This document shows, piece after piece, positions 1-9,261 of a stretch of DNA of 64,000 bases. Positions within the stretch are counted from its first letter, which is position 1; every line of letters starts with the position of its first letter. Origin of the DNA: Levilactobacillus tangyuanensis (lineage in GTDB: Bacteria > Bacillota > Bacilli > Lactobacillales > Lactobacillaceae). Location: NCBI RefSeq assembly GCF_003946545.1, contig NZ_RHOA01000003.1:1-64000 (forward strand), given 5' to 3'. The notes under the pieces were generated by a model. That model made no database searches, was not told the origin of the DNA, and saw nothing but the letters and a program-made list of their open reading frames with translations. Made by a program: the position numbers and the translations under genes.

Positions 1-1612
1 TCCGAATCTGAAGCAGCGTCCGAATCTGAAGCCGCATCCGAATCCGAAGCAGCGTCTGAATCTGAAGCAGCGTCCGAATCTGAAGCCGCATCCGAGTCTG
101 AAGCTGAATCAGAAGCATCAGAATCCGAAGCCGCATCCGAATCTGAAGCCGCATCCGAATCTGAAGCAGCGTCCGAATCTGAAGCCGCATCCGAATCTGA
201 AGCAGCAAGTGAATCTGAAGCAGCGTCTGAATCCGAAGCCGCATCCGAATCCGAAGCCGCATCTGAGTCTGAAGCTGAATCAGAAGCATCCGAATCCGAA
301 GCCGCATCTGAGTCTGAAGCTGAATCAGAAGCATCAGAATCTGAAGCAGCAAGTGAATCTGAAGCAGCAAGTGAATCTGAAGCAGCAAGTGAATCTGAAG
401 CAGCAAGTGAATCTGAAGCAGCAAGTGAATCTGAAGCAGCAAGTGAATCTGAAGCCGCATCCGAGTCTGAAGCTGAATCAGAAGCATCCGAATCCGAAGC
501 CGCATCAGAATCTGAAGCCGCAAGTGAATCTGAAGCAGCATCTGAATCCGAAGCCGCAAGTGAATCTGAAGCAGCGTCTGAATCCGAAGCCGCAAGTGAA
601 TCCGAAGCTGAATCAGAAGCATCAGAATCCGAAGCCGCATCCGAATCTGAAGCCGCAAGTGAATCTGAAGCCGCATCCGAATCTGAAGCAGCGTCTGAAT
701 CCGAAGCCGCATCCGAGTCTGAAGCTGAATCAGAAGCATCAGAATCCGAAGCAGCATCCGAATCCGAAGCCGCAAGTGAATCTGAAGCCGCGTCCGAATC
801 TGAAGCCGCGTCCGAATCTGAAACAGCGTCCGAATCTGAAGCCGCGTCCGAATCTGAAGCCGCGTCCGAATCTGAAGCAGCGTCCGAATCTGAGGCAGCG
901 TCCGAATCTGAAGCAGCGTCCGAATCTGAAGCAGCGTCTGAATCTGAAGCCGCGTCTGAATCCGAAGCCGCATCTGAGTCTGAAGCTGAATCAGAAGCAT
1001 CCGAATCTGAGGCAGCTTCCGAATCTGAAGCAGCAAGTGAATCTGAAGCCGCATCCGAATCTGAAGCAGCGTCTGAATCCGAAGCAGCGTCTGAATCCGA
1101 AGCAGCGTCTGAATCCGAAGCAGCAAGTGAATCTGAAGCCGCATCTGAGTCTGAAGCCGCATCTGAGTCTGAAGCTGAATCAGAAGCATCAGAATCTGAG
1201 GCAGCGTCTGAATCCGAAGCAGCATCCGAATCTGAAGCCGCATCCGAGTCTGAAGCTGAATCAGAAGCATCAGAATCCGAAGCCGCATCCGAATCTGAAG
1301 CAGCATCTGAGTCTGAAGCTGAATCAGAAGCATCAGAATCTGAGGCAGCGTCTGAATCCGAAGCAGCGTCTGAATCCGAAGCCGCATCCGAATCTGAAGC
1401 AGCGTCTGAATCCGAAGCAGCATCCGAATCTGAAGCTGAGTCGGAAGCATCCGAATCTGAAGCTGCATCCGAATCCGAAGCCGCGTCTGAATCCGAAGCA
1501 GCATCTGAATCAGAAGCCGCAAGTGAATCAGAAGCCGCATCCGAATCCGAAGCTGCATCCGAATCTGAAGCAGCAAGTGAATCTGAAGCAGCTTCTGAAT
1601 CAGAAGAACAAT
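1..1612 (+). repeat. 18-bp coding repeat array (SESEAA)
   Basis: Tandem coding repeats built mainly on an 18-bp unit such as TCCGAATCTGAAGCAGCG, with synonymous variation (TCC/TCT/TCA/AGT, GCA/GCC/GCG/GCT). A 45-bp higher-order unit containing GCTGAATCAGAAGCATC recurs many times, for example near 109, 471, 607, 721, 982 and 1252. The array continues upstream of the window. Repeat-number variation between strains would be expected. Confidence 0.9.
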
Positions 1613-2334
1613 CTGAATCGGAAGATAATTCCGATTCAGACGGTGGAAGTGAAGGTTCAGATGGTTCTGATTCCGATAGTGAGTCTGAATCAGGCAGTGA
1701 ATCAGAATCCAATAGCAACAACACTGGAGGTTCTGATGGAAACTCAGGTTCTGACGCTAACTCTGGATCTGAGGGCGTAACCGACTCAGACTCTGATGGT
1801 TCCGAAAGCACCTCAGAATCTGATGCAGGTGACAACGCTAACTCGTCTGACTCTTCTTCAAGTTCAACTGGCGACAAAGGGAAGGGCTCTGGCAGTTCTT
1901 CCTCAACAGGTACTGGGTCTGGTACTTCGACCTCAGGAAGCAATTCCGGTGATGGTACTGGCAGTATAACGGCAACCAACCTGTCTTACGGTAGTAGTAA
2001 TGCAACACCAGCTTCAGCATCGACAGTTGACCTAACGGCCGATAATAACGATTCTGCAGTGGTGGATGATAATGGTAACGATTCATCTGATACTGACAAA
2101 GACAAGTCAGATGATAAGTCCAGCGATTCAAGCAAGAGTACTGTCGCAAAGGGCGGCGATGGTGATCAAATTGTTGGTGACAAGAACAGTGAAGATACAA
2201 GTTCTCCAACAATCTTGAGTTCCATTGCAGCAGCAATTGCCGCCGCTACAGGTGGGGCATGGCTCTTCCTCTTTGGTAAGCGTCGTAAGAAAGGCACGGA
2301 CCAAGGGACGGACGATGACAACAGTCCCAAATAG
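1..2334 (+). CDS. Serine-rich repeat surface adhesin, 3' part
   Basis: Open in frame 1 from the window edge to a TAG at 2332-2334 (777 codons; the N-terminus lies outside). Residues 1 to about 535 are almost pure Ser/Glu/Ala repeats of the type SESEAA, with a longer variant [16 protein letters not shown] Ser/Asp/Gly-rich stalk follows. The C-terminus has one hydrophobic segment (from TILSS to WLFLFG), a basic KRRKK stop and an acidic tail. This is the architecture of serine-rich repeat glycoprotein adhesins, which are exported, O-glycosylated and held at the cell surface. No LPxTG-like motif precedes the hydrophobic segment, so the anchoring mode is unclear. The glycosyltransferases downstream on the same strand fit glycosylation of this protein. 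The binding domain and signal peptide cannot be seen. Confidence 0.85.
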   Translation, partial: SESEAASESEAASESEAASESEAASESEAASESEAESEASESEAASESEAASESEAASESEAASESEAASESEAASESEAASESEAASESEAESEASESEAASESEAESEASESEAASESEAASESEAASESEAASESEAASESEAASESEAASESEAESEASESEAASESEAASESEAASESEAASESEAASESEAASESEAESEASESEAASESEAASESEAASESEAASESEAASESEAESEASESEAASESEAASESEAASESEAASESETASESEAASESEAASESEAASESEAASESEAASESEAASESEAASESEAASESEAESEASESEAASESEAASESEAASESEAASESEAASESEAASESEAASESEAASESEAASESEAESEASESEAASESEAASESEAASESEAESEASESEAASESEAASESEAESEASESEAASESEAASESEAASESEAASESEAASESEAESEASESEAASESEAASESEAASESEAASESEAASESEAASESEAASESEAASESEEQSESEDNSDSDGGSEGSDGSDSDSESESGSESESNSNNTGGSDGNSGSDANSGSEGVTDSDSDGSESTSESDAGDNANSSDSSSSSTGDKGKGSGSSSSTGTGSGTSTSGSNSGDGTGSITATNLSYGSSNATPASASTVDLTADNNDSAVVDDNGNDSSDTDKDKSDDKSSDSSKSTVAKGGDGDQIVGDKNSEDTSSPTILSSIAAAIAAATGGAWLFLFGKRRKKGTDQGTDDDNSPK

Positions 2335-2377
2335 CATCAAATAGGAACAAAAGTAGGCAGGAACAACGCCTAGCGGG

Positions 2378-2405
2378 CCATCACAAGTAAAATTGTGGTG
2401 GTTCT
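2378..2405 (+). terminator. Weak terminator-like hairpin after adhesin
   Basis: CCATCACAA (2378-2386) pairs with TTGTGGTGG (2393-2401) around a 6-nt loop, with one G-U pair. Only TTCTT follows, so the U-tract is poor. It may slow or partly terminate transcription between the adhesin and the glycosyltransferase genes. Confidence 0.3.
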
Positions 2406-2498
2406 TACATAACTTAATTAAAGTTATGACTCAGATTGAGAAGGTTTCTCAAAAAATAGTGCTTCTTGTTATTAAATTTTAGGTAGTGATAAGCTGTC

Positions 2499-2527
2499 TT
2501 GATTGATAATGAGCGGTACAATATCAA
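2499..2527 (+). promoter_or_regulatory. Possible promoter for small protein and glycosyltransferases
   Basis: TTGATT (2499-2504), a 17-bp spacer and TATCAA (2522-2527) lie just upstream of the gene at 2544. TACAAT at 2517-2522 is an alternative -10 element but lacks a good -35. Weak call. Confidence 0.3.
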
Positions 2528-2543
2528 ATGAAAGGGTGGTTTT

Positions 2544-2759
2544 GTGGTCATTCTAACGTCAATATTTGCCTACCATAATATTCAGCTGTTTCTCCGACTA
2601 ATGATTTACTTCTTCATGTGGTCGTTGGTTATGGTGTTCAGATTCTTACACCGTAAGAAGACACGAAAGCGAATGGATGAGCGGACTAAATATATGATGA
2701 AGCACACTGAAAAAGACAAGGATGGAAAGTACCCTTGGGAAATAAAAGATAATGATTAA
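2544..2759 (+). CDS. Small basic membrane protein, unknown function
   Basis: A 71-residue protein with a GTG start; AAAGGG at 2531-2536 gives 7-nt spacing. Residues 1 to about 33 form one hydrophobic membrane segment, followed by a strongly basic stretch (HRKKTRKRMDERTKY) and a hydrophilic end with KDGKYPWEIKD. It ends 28 bases before the first glycosyltransferase and reads the same way, so it is probably the first gene of that operon. I do not recognise the family. A membrane adaptor for the glycosylation enzymes is conceivable but is only inferred from position. Confidence 0.65.
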   Translation: MVILTSIFAYHNIQLFLRLMIYFFMWSLVMVFRFLHRKKTRKRMDERTKYMMKHTEKDKDGKYPWEIKDND

Positions 2760-2787
2760 AGTCTAGTTGTTAGATGGGAGTGTCCTG

Positions 2788-4305
2788 ATGTACTATTTCG
2801 TGAATGAATATATCTTGCAAAAGAACTCAAGTGTTGAACACACGGCGATGAATCGTGTGAAGCTCTTCAACCATTTCCAACGGCCGGCAAAAATCGTGAC
2901 TAAGATTTATGATCGGTTACTTCACCAAACGCTGACGACCTTTGGATTGAAGGATGATGACGTGGTCAACATGTTTGACTTCTTCCAAGGAACAACTGAA
3001 TTGGCAGAAACTAAAGTTATGCATACGGATGATCTGCGGCTTCCCGTGGAGTCGGAAGTTAGTGTTGGAGCCAATTTTAGTGGGGTGTCAGTGGGGGATA
3101 TTCCAACGGGAAACGTTGGCTTCATCCCTGGAACGATTGGCCGAGTCTTTTATCAAGAGTTCGTGGATAGTCAGGGTAATCCTATTGAAACGGACCTTTG
3201 GGACTGGCGTGGGTTTAAGTCGGCAACACAATACTTTGGTCAAGACGGTAAATTAATTATGCAAAGGTATTACCAAACGGATGGCAAGATTGTGCTTGAA
3301 GAATACTTTGCTCCGGATACGAATGGTAATCCGTTGGCTTCTAGAATGATTTTGAAAGATTATCAGGGGAAGGGTGACCAGTTCTTCCAGAATCCCGACG
3401 ATTTATTTGACTTCTTCTTGGCTGAATTAAGCAAGCAGGACCCTGATACGACGACGTTTATCAGTGATCGGCCCGGGACGGGTGTGCGGCCACTCTTAGC
3501 GTTGAGGGATGCTTCACACAAGTATGTGTATGTGCCAATTAATCATGTGGTCAAACAAGCTGACCCGATCTTTGGACAGCTTGATGGATTCTTACAACCC
3601 GCCTTTGATCACTTTAATTCCTTTGATGGCTTCATAACGGCCACGCCACAACAGGCGGCAGACTTGAAGCAACGGTTCCCTAAGGCTGAGGTAACGGCGA
3701 TTTCAGCGGTTACCACGACCCCATTAGTGAAGGATGAAACGAGTCTGAAACCCATGGCTAATCGATTGGCAGGCAGTCTATTGTATGTTGGGCGCATCTC
3801 CGCAGATAAACAGATTGAACAACAGATTCGGCTGTTTGCTTTAATAAAGCAGCGAGTTCCACATGCAACGTTTGACCTTTACGGTTATGGAGACCCGGCG
3901 TTTGTCAAGCAAATGACAGACTTAATAGCGGAACTGCAACTACAATCTAGTGTGACCCTCAAGGATTACTATCCAGATATTGATAAGCAATATGATCACT
4001 ATCAAGTACTGATCAACCTGTCATTTGTCGATGGGGGACCAATGGGTATGCAAGAGGCTATGGCTCACGGTATTCCAGCAATCAGTACGCCATTTAACTA
4101 TGGCCCGCAAGACTATATTCAAGACGGTGTTAATGGGTATCTCTGCAAACCAGGGGATACGCTGGCAATGGCCGATAAGATTGTCGACTTGTTCACAGAC
4201 TCCAAGAAATTAACCGCGCTGAGTGAAGGAGCCTACGCAACGGCCCACAAGAGTTGGACTCGGCAAAAGGTCTGGAACCGTTGGCAGAAATTTCTGAAAG
4301 ATTAG
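2788..4305 (+). CDS. TagE/GtfA-like GT4 glycosyltransferase, copy 1 (possibly non-catalytic partner)
   Basis: 505 residues starting at MYYFVNE, aligned with the two following paralogues, with GGGAG upstream; a TTG at 2767 is a less likely start. The N-terminal half matches the extended N-terminal domain of poly(glycerol-phosphate) glucosyltransferase TagE-like and GtfA-like enzymes. The C-terminal half is a GT-B Rossmann domain with the donor-site pattern VGRISADKQ and a late GPQDYIQDGVNG. The GT4 E-x7-E motif reads D415-GGPMGMQ-E423, so the first Glu is Asp; copies 2 and 3 keep Glu. Enzymes of this family sugar-modify teichoic acids or surface proteins with nucleotide sugars in the cytoplasm. 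In known GtfA/GtfB pairs one partner is a non-catalytic co-activator, a role that would suit this copy. The acceptor is probably the adhesin upstream (inference). Confidence 0.8.
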   Translation: MYYFVNEYILQKNSSVEHTAMNRVKLFNHFQRPAKIVTKIYDRLLHQTLTTFGLKDDDVVNMFDFFQGTTELAETKVMHTDDLRLPVESEVSVGANFSGVSVGDIPTGNVGFIPGTIGRVFYQEFVDSQGNPIETDLWDWRGFKSATQYFGQDGKLIMQRYYQTDGKIVLEEYFAPDTNGNPLASRMILKDYQGKGDQFFQNPDDLFDFFLAELSKQDPDTTTFISDRPGTGVRPLLALRDASHKYVYVPINHVVKQADPIFGQLDGFLQPAFDHFNSFDGFITATPQQAADLKQRFPKAEVTAISAVTTTPLVKDETSLKPMANRLAGSLLYVGRISADKQIEQQIRLFALIKQRVPHATFDLYGYGDPAFVKQMTDLIAELQLQSSVTLKDYYPDIDKQYDHYQVLINLSFVDGGPMGMQEAMAHGIPAISTPFNYGPQDYIQDGVNGYLCKPGDTLAMADKIVDLFTDSKKLTALSEGAYATAHKSWTRQKVWNRWQKFLKD

Positions 4306-4320
4306 GGGGTCGACTAACGA

Positions 4321-5856
4321 ATGTACTACTTCTTGAACGATAACATGCAGTTTTCAAAGTCTGGGATTGAACACGCGGAGATTAAGCGACTCCATTTATT
4401 CCAAAAGAATCAAGTGCCGGCAAAAATTGTGACCCGGATGTTTACGATGGACTTAACGGAAGTCTTGGAACAAGCGGGCATCAATCGAATGAATTTTGTT
4501 AACCTTTTCGAATACTTTTGTGGCTCTACGGGTAGTGATCGAAAGTCATTCAGCATGAATGATATTTCCTTACCTGCTAATACCACTCAAACGCGGAAGG
4601 ATAATCAGGTGCAGGTCTTTGCCCAAGGGAAGATGCTGATGATCATCTACCTTCGCGAGAATAGTAATGAGATTCACAACATTCAATATTTCGATGTTAA
4701 TGGCCGCACATTAAAGATGGCCTGGTGGGATATTCGGGGCTTCAAATGCCTGGAACAACTCTTTGACTGGGGTGGTAAGATTGTGGCCGAACAGTACTTT
4801 GGCCCGGATGGCCAGGTTCATGTGGAGAAGTGCCACTTGTTGAATCGGGCGGGCAAAGAACACTTGTCCTGGCGAGTCCTGAATTATCGTGGACAAAATT
4901 GGGTGTTCAACGGAATGAATGCGCTGACACGATTCTTTTATGATGAGCTTAATGATACTGGCGAAAAAAATGTTTATATCTGTGACCGAACTGTTGAATG
5001 TGATTGGGCTCTATTTAATATGAAGACCCCGGCCTTCAAGGTTCTACATCTTCATAACGACCATGTCGCCGATCCTAGTGATATGATTCACTCACCTTTG
5101 AACAACAATTATCAAAATGCTTTGATGAACTGGGACCAATGGGATGCCGTTATTTCAGCAACACCTGAACAAAGTCAGGATGTGGTTGATCGGTTTGGAA
5201 CGTCTATTCCGGCATTCACCATCCCGGTTGGTTATGTGACCGATGAAGAGTTGGCCATGAAGCAAAAGCCATTCAGTCAACGTGAAGTGGGCCGGGTCGT
5301 TCATGTTGCCCGGTTGGCACCTGAAAAGCAACAGGACCACTCGATTCGAGCTTTTGCCAAGGTTCATGAACAATTTCCGAATGCGCACCTTGAGCTCTGG
5401 GGCTACGCTAACGGCGATATTGACAAGTCATTGCATCAACTGGTTGAGACGCTTCATCTAGAAGACGTCGTACAATTCAAGGGATATACCCATGACATCA
5501 ATGCCGTCTATGAAGGCGCCCAGATTGGGTTGCTCCCTAGTCGTGCCGAAGGCTTCTCGTTGATGCTGTTGGAAGCACAATCGCATGGCCTGCCTATGGT
5601 TGCCAACGATGTGAAGTACGGGCCAAGCGATATTATTCAGGATGGGGTTAGTGGGACGTTAACGACTAACGGTAACGTTGATGAGCTGGCCGATGCCATT
5701 ATCGATCTACTGGGGAATCAAGAAAAGTTGGCTGAATTTAGTGAGGCCGCTTATCGGAATGTTCACCGGTATTCTGAAGACGCTGTATTTGAAAAATGGC
5801 AAACACTGCTAACCTACTTTGACGAATTATCTAGCCGAAAGGAAGTTGCTCTGTGA
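4321..5856 (+). CDS. TagE/GtfA-like GT4 glycosyltransferase, copy 2
   Basis: 511 residues, ATG start 15 bases after copy 1 with AGGGGG at its stop codon. It shares the N-terminal pattern (MYYFLNDN, GIEHAEIKRLHLF) and the IRGF/YFGPDG core with its neighbours. The C-terminal GT-B domain has VARLAPEKQ for donor phosphate binding and an intact E-x7-E motif (E410-GFSLMLL-E418), followed by YGPSDIIQDG. It is therefore the more canonical catalytic GT4 enzyme of the set. Probable role: transfer of a hexose or N-acetylhexosamine to a surface protein or teichoic acid in the cytoplasm. Sugar and acceptor cannot be read from sequence. Its stop overlaps the GTG start of copy 3, indicating translational coupling. 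Confidence 0.85.
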   Translation: MYYFLNDNMQFSKSGIEHAEIKRLHLFQKNQVPAKIVTRMFTMDLTEVLEQAGINRMNFVNLFEYFCGSTGSDRKSFSMNDISLPANTTQTRKDNQVQVFAQGKMLMIIYLRENSNEIHNIQYFDVNGRTLKMAWWDIRGFKCLEQLFDWGGKIVAEQYFGPDGQVHVEKCHLLNRAGKEHLSWRVLNYRGQNWVFNGMNALTRFFYDELNDTGEKNVYICDRTVECDWALFNMKTPAFKVLHLHNDHVADPSDMIHSPLNNNYQNALMNWDQWDAVISATPEQSQDVVDRFGTSIPAFTIPVGYVTDEELAMKQKPFSQREVGRVVHVARLAPEKQQDHSIRAFAKVHEQFPNAHLELWGYANGDIDKSLHQLVETLHLEDVVQFKGYTHDINAVYEGAQIGLLPSRAEGFSLMLLEAQSHGLPMVANDVKYGPSDIIQDGVSGTLTTNGNVDELADAIIDLLGNQEKLAEFSEAAYRNVHRYSEDAVFEKWQTLLTYFDELSSRKEVAL

Positions 5857-7355
5857 ATTACTTTATCGATGAAAACCTAGGAAGCAAATTAACTGGGATC
5901 GAAAAAGCCCAGATCAACCGTATCCACCTTTTTGAACAGGGGGGTCTGGCGGCACGTGGTGTCACAATGCACTACAATACGCAGTTGCATCTTTATGCCG
6001 ATTCCTTTGACGTGCACGGTCGATACTTCTCGATGTACGATTTTTTCCAAGGAACTAAGGACGACGAAGAGGTCGTTGACCGTGGTTGGATTGATTATTG
6101 GGAGAATGTGTGTCATTTCCGAGTTCAATATTTACCCAAGACCACGGATGTCCGGATTCATGACGGCGATAACTTTCGGATGTATGCCCACTTCATGGAC
6201 AAGGACTACAAGACGTTGGATTATGTGAATTACTTCGACACGCATCACGTGAAGACGATGCGGGAAATCTACGATACTCGTGGATTCTGTAGTCAAATTG
6301 TCTATCTCACGAATAAGCAAAAGGTCGCTTCAAAGGTCTATTTGAACCGCAAGGGCGAGCGTGTCATGGAAGATCTTTATGATTCATCGCCAGACTTGGA
6401 GTCTAAGTGGACTCAGACGGTGGTGAGAAATTTCCGTGGCCGCGATTACTTCTTCGACTCACAAACGGCGTTACGGACATTCTTCTTCAATCAACTCTAT
6501 GAAGATGGTGACCTCTATATTAGTGACCGGAATCTAAAGCTGGCTGAGCCACTGGACAAGACGGATGATCGCGTCAAAATTTGTGGGGTGATTCACAGTA
6601 CACATGCGCAGAAGCAGGCGGATGTGGCCAACTCACCAATCAAGTCACACTATCGTTATATGATTGAGCACCCTGATCATTTTTCAAAGATTATCTGTTC
6701 GACGGATTACCAACGACGGGATTTGGTGAACCGTTTCCCAGATCTGAAAGACAAGTTTGTTGCGATCCCAGTAGGGTTTACGACGCCGGTGGAGATCGAT
6801 CCAAGCAAGCGCCTAACCAACCGTGTCATGTGTGTGGCACGGTTCTCTCCTGAAAAACAGATCATGCAGCAGGCAGAGGTTATCAAACGTTTGGTTCCCG
6901 AATTCCCAGATGTTGAATTACACTTATTTGGTTATGGTAAAGGTGAGAAAGAGCTCCGGGACTTTGTGGCCAAAAATCATTTGGAAAAGAACATTATTTT
7001 CCGTGGCTTCTTGAATGATCTCAGTGAGGAGTACCAAAAGGGTACCGTTTCCTTGTTGACGAGTATTGAAGAAGGCTTTTCATTGGCCACGCTGGAGGCC
7101 CAGAATTACGGCGTTCCAGTCATTAGTTATGACATTCGGTACGGACCTCGTGAAATTATTGACGACAACGTCAATGGGTTCCTTATCAAGCCAAACGATC
7201 AGGATGCCCTATATGAACGCTTACGGCGCGTTCTTCGTTCGCCACAATTACAAAAAACGTTGAGTGCGCAGAGCGTTAAGCTGGCTCAGCGGTTCTCGGA
7301 AAAGGCCGTTCTGAAGCGATGGGAAACCGTTGTGGATGACGTCTTAGCAGAATGA
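5853..7355 (+). CDS. TagE/GtfA-like GT4 glycosyltransferase, copy 3
   Basis: 500 residues, GTG start overlapping the TGA of copy 2 by four bases. N-terminus MNYFIDENLG with GIEKAQINRIHLF parallels the other copies. The catalytic half has VARFSPEKQ and an intact E407-GFSLATL-E415 (E-x7-E), followed by YGPREIIDDNVNG. The three copies are clearly related but far from identical, so the duplication is old and functions may have split: initiation, extension, or regulatory partner. A strong hairpin at 7370-7395 ends the operon. Substrates unknown; surface glycoprotein or wall polymer glycosylation is the family expectation. Confidence 0.85.
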   Translation: MNYFIDENLGSKLTGIEKAQINRIHLFEQGGLAARGVTMHYNTQLHLYADSFDVHGRYFSMYDFFQGTKDDEEVVDRGWIDYWENVCHFRVQYLPKTTDVRIHDGDNFRMYAHFMDKDYKTLDYVNYFDTHHVKTMREIYDTRGFCSQIVYLTNKQKVASKVYLNRKGERVMEDLYDSSPDLESKWTQTVVRNFRGRDYFFDSQTALRTFFFNQLYEDGDLYISDRNLKLAEPLDKTDDRVKICGVIHSTHAQKQADVANSPIKSHYRYMIEHPDHFSKIICSTDYQRRDLVNRFPDLKDKFVAIPVGFTTPVEIDPSKRLTNRVMCVARFSPEKQIMQQAEVIKRLVPEFPDVELHLFGYGKGEKELRDFVAKNHLEKNIIFRGFLNDLSEEYQKGTVSLLTSIEEGFSLATLEAQNYGVPVISYDIRYGPREIIDDNVNGFLIKPNDQDALYERLRRVLRSPQLQKTLSAQSVKLAQRFSEKAVLKRWETVVDDVLAE

Positions 7356-7369
7356 TTGGATTAAAAAAA

Positions 7370-7395
7370 GCCTCGGCAATTTTGCCGAGGCTTTT
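7370..7395. terminator. Bidirectional rho-independent terminator
   Basis: A perfect 10-bp stem GCCTCGGCAA / TTGCCGAGGC with a 2-nt spacer, flanked by AAAAAAA on the left and TTTT on the right. It serves the glycosyltransferase operon and the convergent cutC gene. Confidence 0.9.
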
Positions 7396-7401
7396 GATTG
7401 T

Positions 7402-8004
7402 TTAGATCTGTGAATTGAAGACCAGGTTTAGGCCTAATTTAGTTGTGACGGATTGGGTTTCCGTTGCCGTTAGGCTGGCTGGAATCAGGATTAGGCCGGC
7501 CTTTTGTACCAATTGATGAGTGGCCAGTAAACCGGCCTCATCGTCATGACTTAAGAGGTAATCGAAGCCTTGTTCAGCGAGCCAATTAAGGGCCGCTTCC
7601 CGGTGTTCAGGGGCAATGGCATCGTAGGCGGTGCTGAAGGTTAAGGTCATGCCACCAGCCGCCGCAATGATCAGTTGAAGGCCTTCAACATCGAGTGCAT
7701 TATCGGTGGTCAAAGCGCCCAGGATGACACCATCGACGCCTAATTGTTGGGCTTCAAGCAGATCGGCTTCCATAATCTTGAGTTCAACATCGTTGTAGAC
7801 CGGCTTGCCACCACGAGGTGCGATGAGTAGGTCTAGGGTCACCTGGTGGTCGTGCGCATAGCGTACGGCCTCGGCCATGACGCCTTTACTGACGGTGCTG
7901 CCACCATCAGCAAGGTTATTGGCTAAGGCAATTCGTTTGTGTCCGGCTTGGATAGTGGCCGCCAAGTCCGTATAATTTTCAATTAGGGGTTCTGTTAAGA
8001 TCAA
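7402..8004 (-). CDS. cutC: CutC-family protein
   Basis: About 200 residues with a CutC-type TIM barrel: LADGGSTVSKGVM, LLIAPRGG, MEADLLEAQQLGVDGVILGAL and LTFSTAYDAI are family blocks. CutC was first linked to copper homeostasis; its biochemical activity remains unsettled. The start is ambiguous. I chose TTG at 8004 because AAAGGA then sits 8 nt upstream; in-frame ATG codons at 8013 and 8028 have poorer ribosome sites. Monocistronic, converging on the glycosyltransferase operon and divergent from the permease gene. Confidence 0.85.
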   Translation of the reverse strand: MILTEPLIENYTDLAATIQAGHKRIALANNLADGGSTVSKGVMAEAVRYAHDHQVTLDLLIAPRGGKPVYNDVELKIMEADLLEAQQLGVDGVILGALTTDNALDVEGLQLIIAAAGGMTLTFSTAYDAIAPEHREAALNWLAEQGFDYLLSHDDEAGLLATHQLVQKAGLILIPASLTATETQSVTTKLGLNLVFNSQI

Positions 8005-8088
8005 AGTTGTCATCCTTTCTTTTGCCATCACCCGTAAAGAGTGACGGTATGTTACAATATACGCATTATTTATCTAGGAGTGAAGCAT

Positions 8089-9261
8089 TTGAAACCGGAA
8101 AATAAGCAGCACCGTTCGTGGTTCTGGAACTGGGTGGTTAATAATCGTCTGGTTTCAATCCTAACCATCACCTTACTTATTCTACTCATTTTACTAGTGC
8201 TAAGTAAAGTTCAATGGCTGGCAACACCCTTTATTCTAGTCTGGCAAATCTTGGGGATGCCCATTTTGTTGGCTGGTGTGGGTTATTATCTTTTGAATCC
8301 AGTCGTTGACTGGTTAGAGAAGCGCCATGTTCGACGAACCTGGTCAATCATTGGGTTGTTCATCGTGGTCGCGCTCTTGATTGCCTGGGGAATTATTCGG
8401 CTAATTCCCATGGTCCAGCACCAAACGACCATGTTGATTGCCGAATGGCCGCATTACTGGCGCCAGGTATCGGACCAATTTACGCACTGGCTCAGTGATG
8501 ACCGTCTGAGTGGGATTCGGGATCAGTTAGACCAGTTTAATCAGAAGCTCAGTAAGGGATCTTCAAGTGCCTTGTCGCACTTTGCCAAGAATACTTGGTC
8601 TTCGGTAGGGGGCATTGTGAGCCGGATTACAGCGATCGTGGTCGCCTTTGTCACGGCGCCGTTTATTCTCTTCTACCTGCTGCGCGATGGCCATCAACTT
8701 CCGGAATATCTTTCGCGACTTCTACCGACCAAGAAGCGTGAACCCATGATGAAATTGTTAATTGAAATGAATCGACAGGTTAGTAACTATGTCCGGGGAC
8801 AGTTAGTGGTTGCCTTTATCGTTGCTATTTTATTCTATATTGGTTTCTTAATTGTTGGGCTGCGATTTGCCTTGTTGTTAGGCATCGTTGCGGGCGTATT
8901 AAACTTGATTCCATATCTTGGGTCATTCTTGGCCATGATACCGGCCGTGGTTGTGGCCGCCTTCGTGTCGCCATGGATGTTAGTCAAGGTCCTGATCGTG
9001 TTTATCGTTGAACAGACATTAGAAGGGCGGGTTATTTCCCCGCTAGTCTTAGGCAGTTCGCTCAAGATTCATCCGTTAACCATTATCTTTATCTTATTAA
9101 TTGCCGGTAAGGCCTTTGGGGTCTTGGGCGTCGTCCTGGGGATTCCCGGCTACGCGGTCTTACGGGTTATCGTCACAGAAATCTTTCATTGGTATCAGAA
9201 CTTCGTCGGGGGCTACGAGCAACCGACTACATTAGATGGGGGAACACATGAAGAAAATTGA
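8089..9261 (+). CDS. AI-2E family transporter (PerM/YdbI type)
   Basis: 390 residues. TTG start at 8089 with AGGAG 8 nt upstream; longer in-frame starts lack a ribosome site. About seven or eight hydrophobic segments, with the typical block VVAFVTAPFILFYLLRDG, a charged loop, then VRGQLVVAFIVAILFYIGF, GVLNLIPYLGSFLAMIPAVV and ISPLVLGSSLKIHPL. This matches the AI-2E exporter / PerM superfamily; members transport diverse small molecules or ions and the substrate cannot be predicted. It overlaps the next gene by 14 bases, suggesting co-transcription. Confidence 0.88.
   Translation: MKPENKQHRSWFWNWVVNNRLVSILTITLLILLILLVLSKVQWLATPFILVWQILGMPILLAGVGYYLLNPVVDWLEKRHVRRTWSIIGLFIVVALLIAWGIIRLIPMVQHQTTMLIAEWPHYWRQVSDQFTHWLSDDRLSGIRDQLDQFNQKLSKGSSSALSHFAKNTWSSVGGIVSRITAIVVAFVTAPFILFYLLRDGHQLPEYLSRLLPTKKREPMMKLLIEMNRQVSNYVRGQLVVAFIVAILFYIGFLIVGLRFALLLGIVAGVLNLIPYLGSFLAMIPAVVVAAFVSPWMLVKVLIVFIVEQTLEGRVISPLVLGSSLKIHPLTIIFILLIAGKAFGVLGVVLGIPGYAVLRVIVTEIFHWYQNFVGGYEQPTTLDGGTHEEN

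Noticed and set aside
209-1780. Long ORF encoding Asn/Leu/Lys/Pro repeats
   Set aside because: It is an out-of-frame reading of the SESEAA repeat; frame 1 continues into a proper membrane anchor and has the expected adhesin composition.
1838-2236. 132-codon minus-strand ORF opposite the adhesin 3' end
   Set aside because: Low-complexity shadow of the Ser/Asp-rich coding strand, without a ribosome site.
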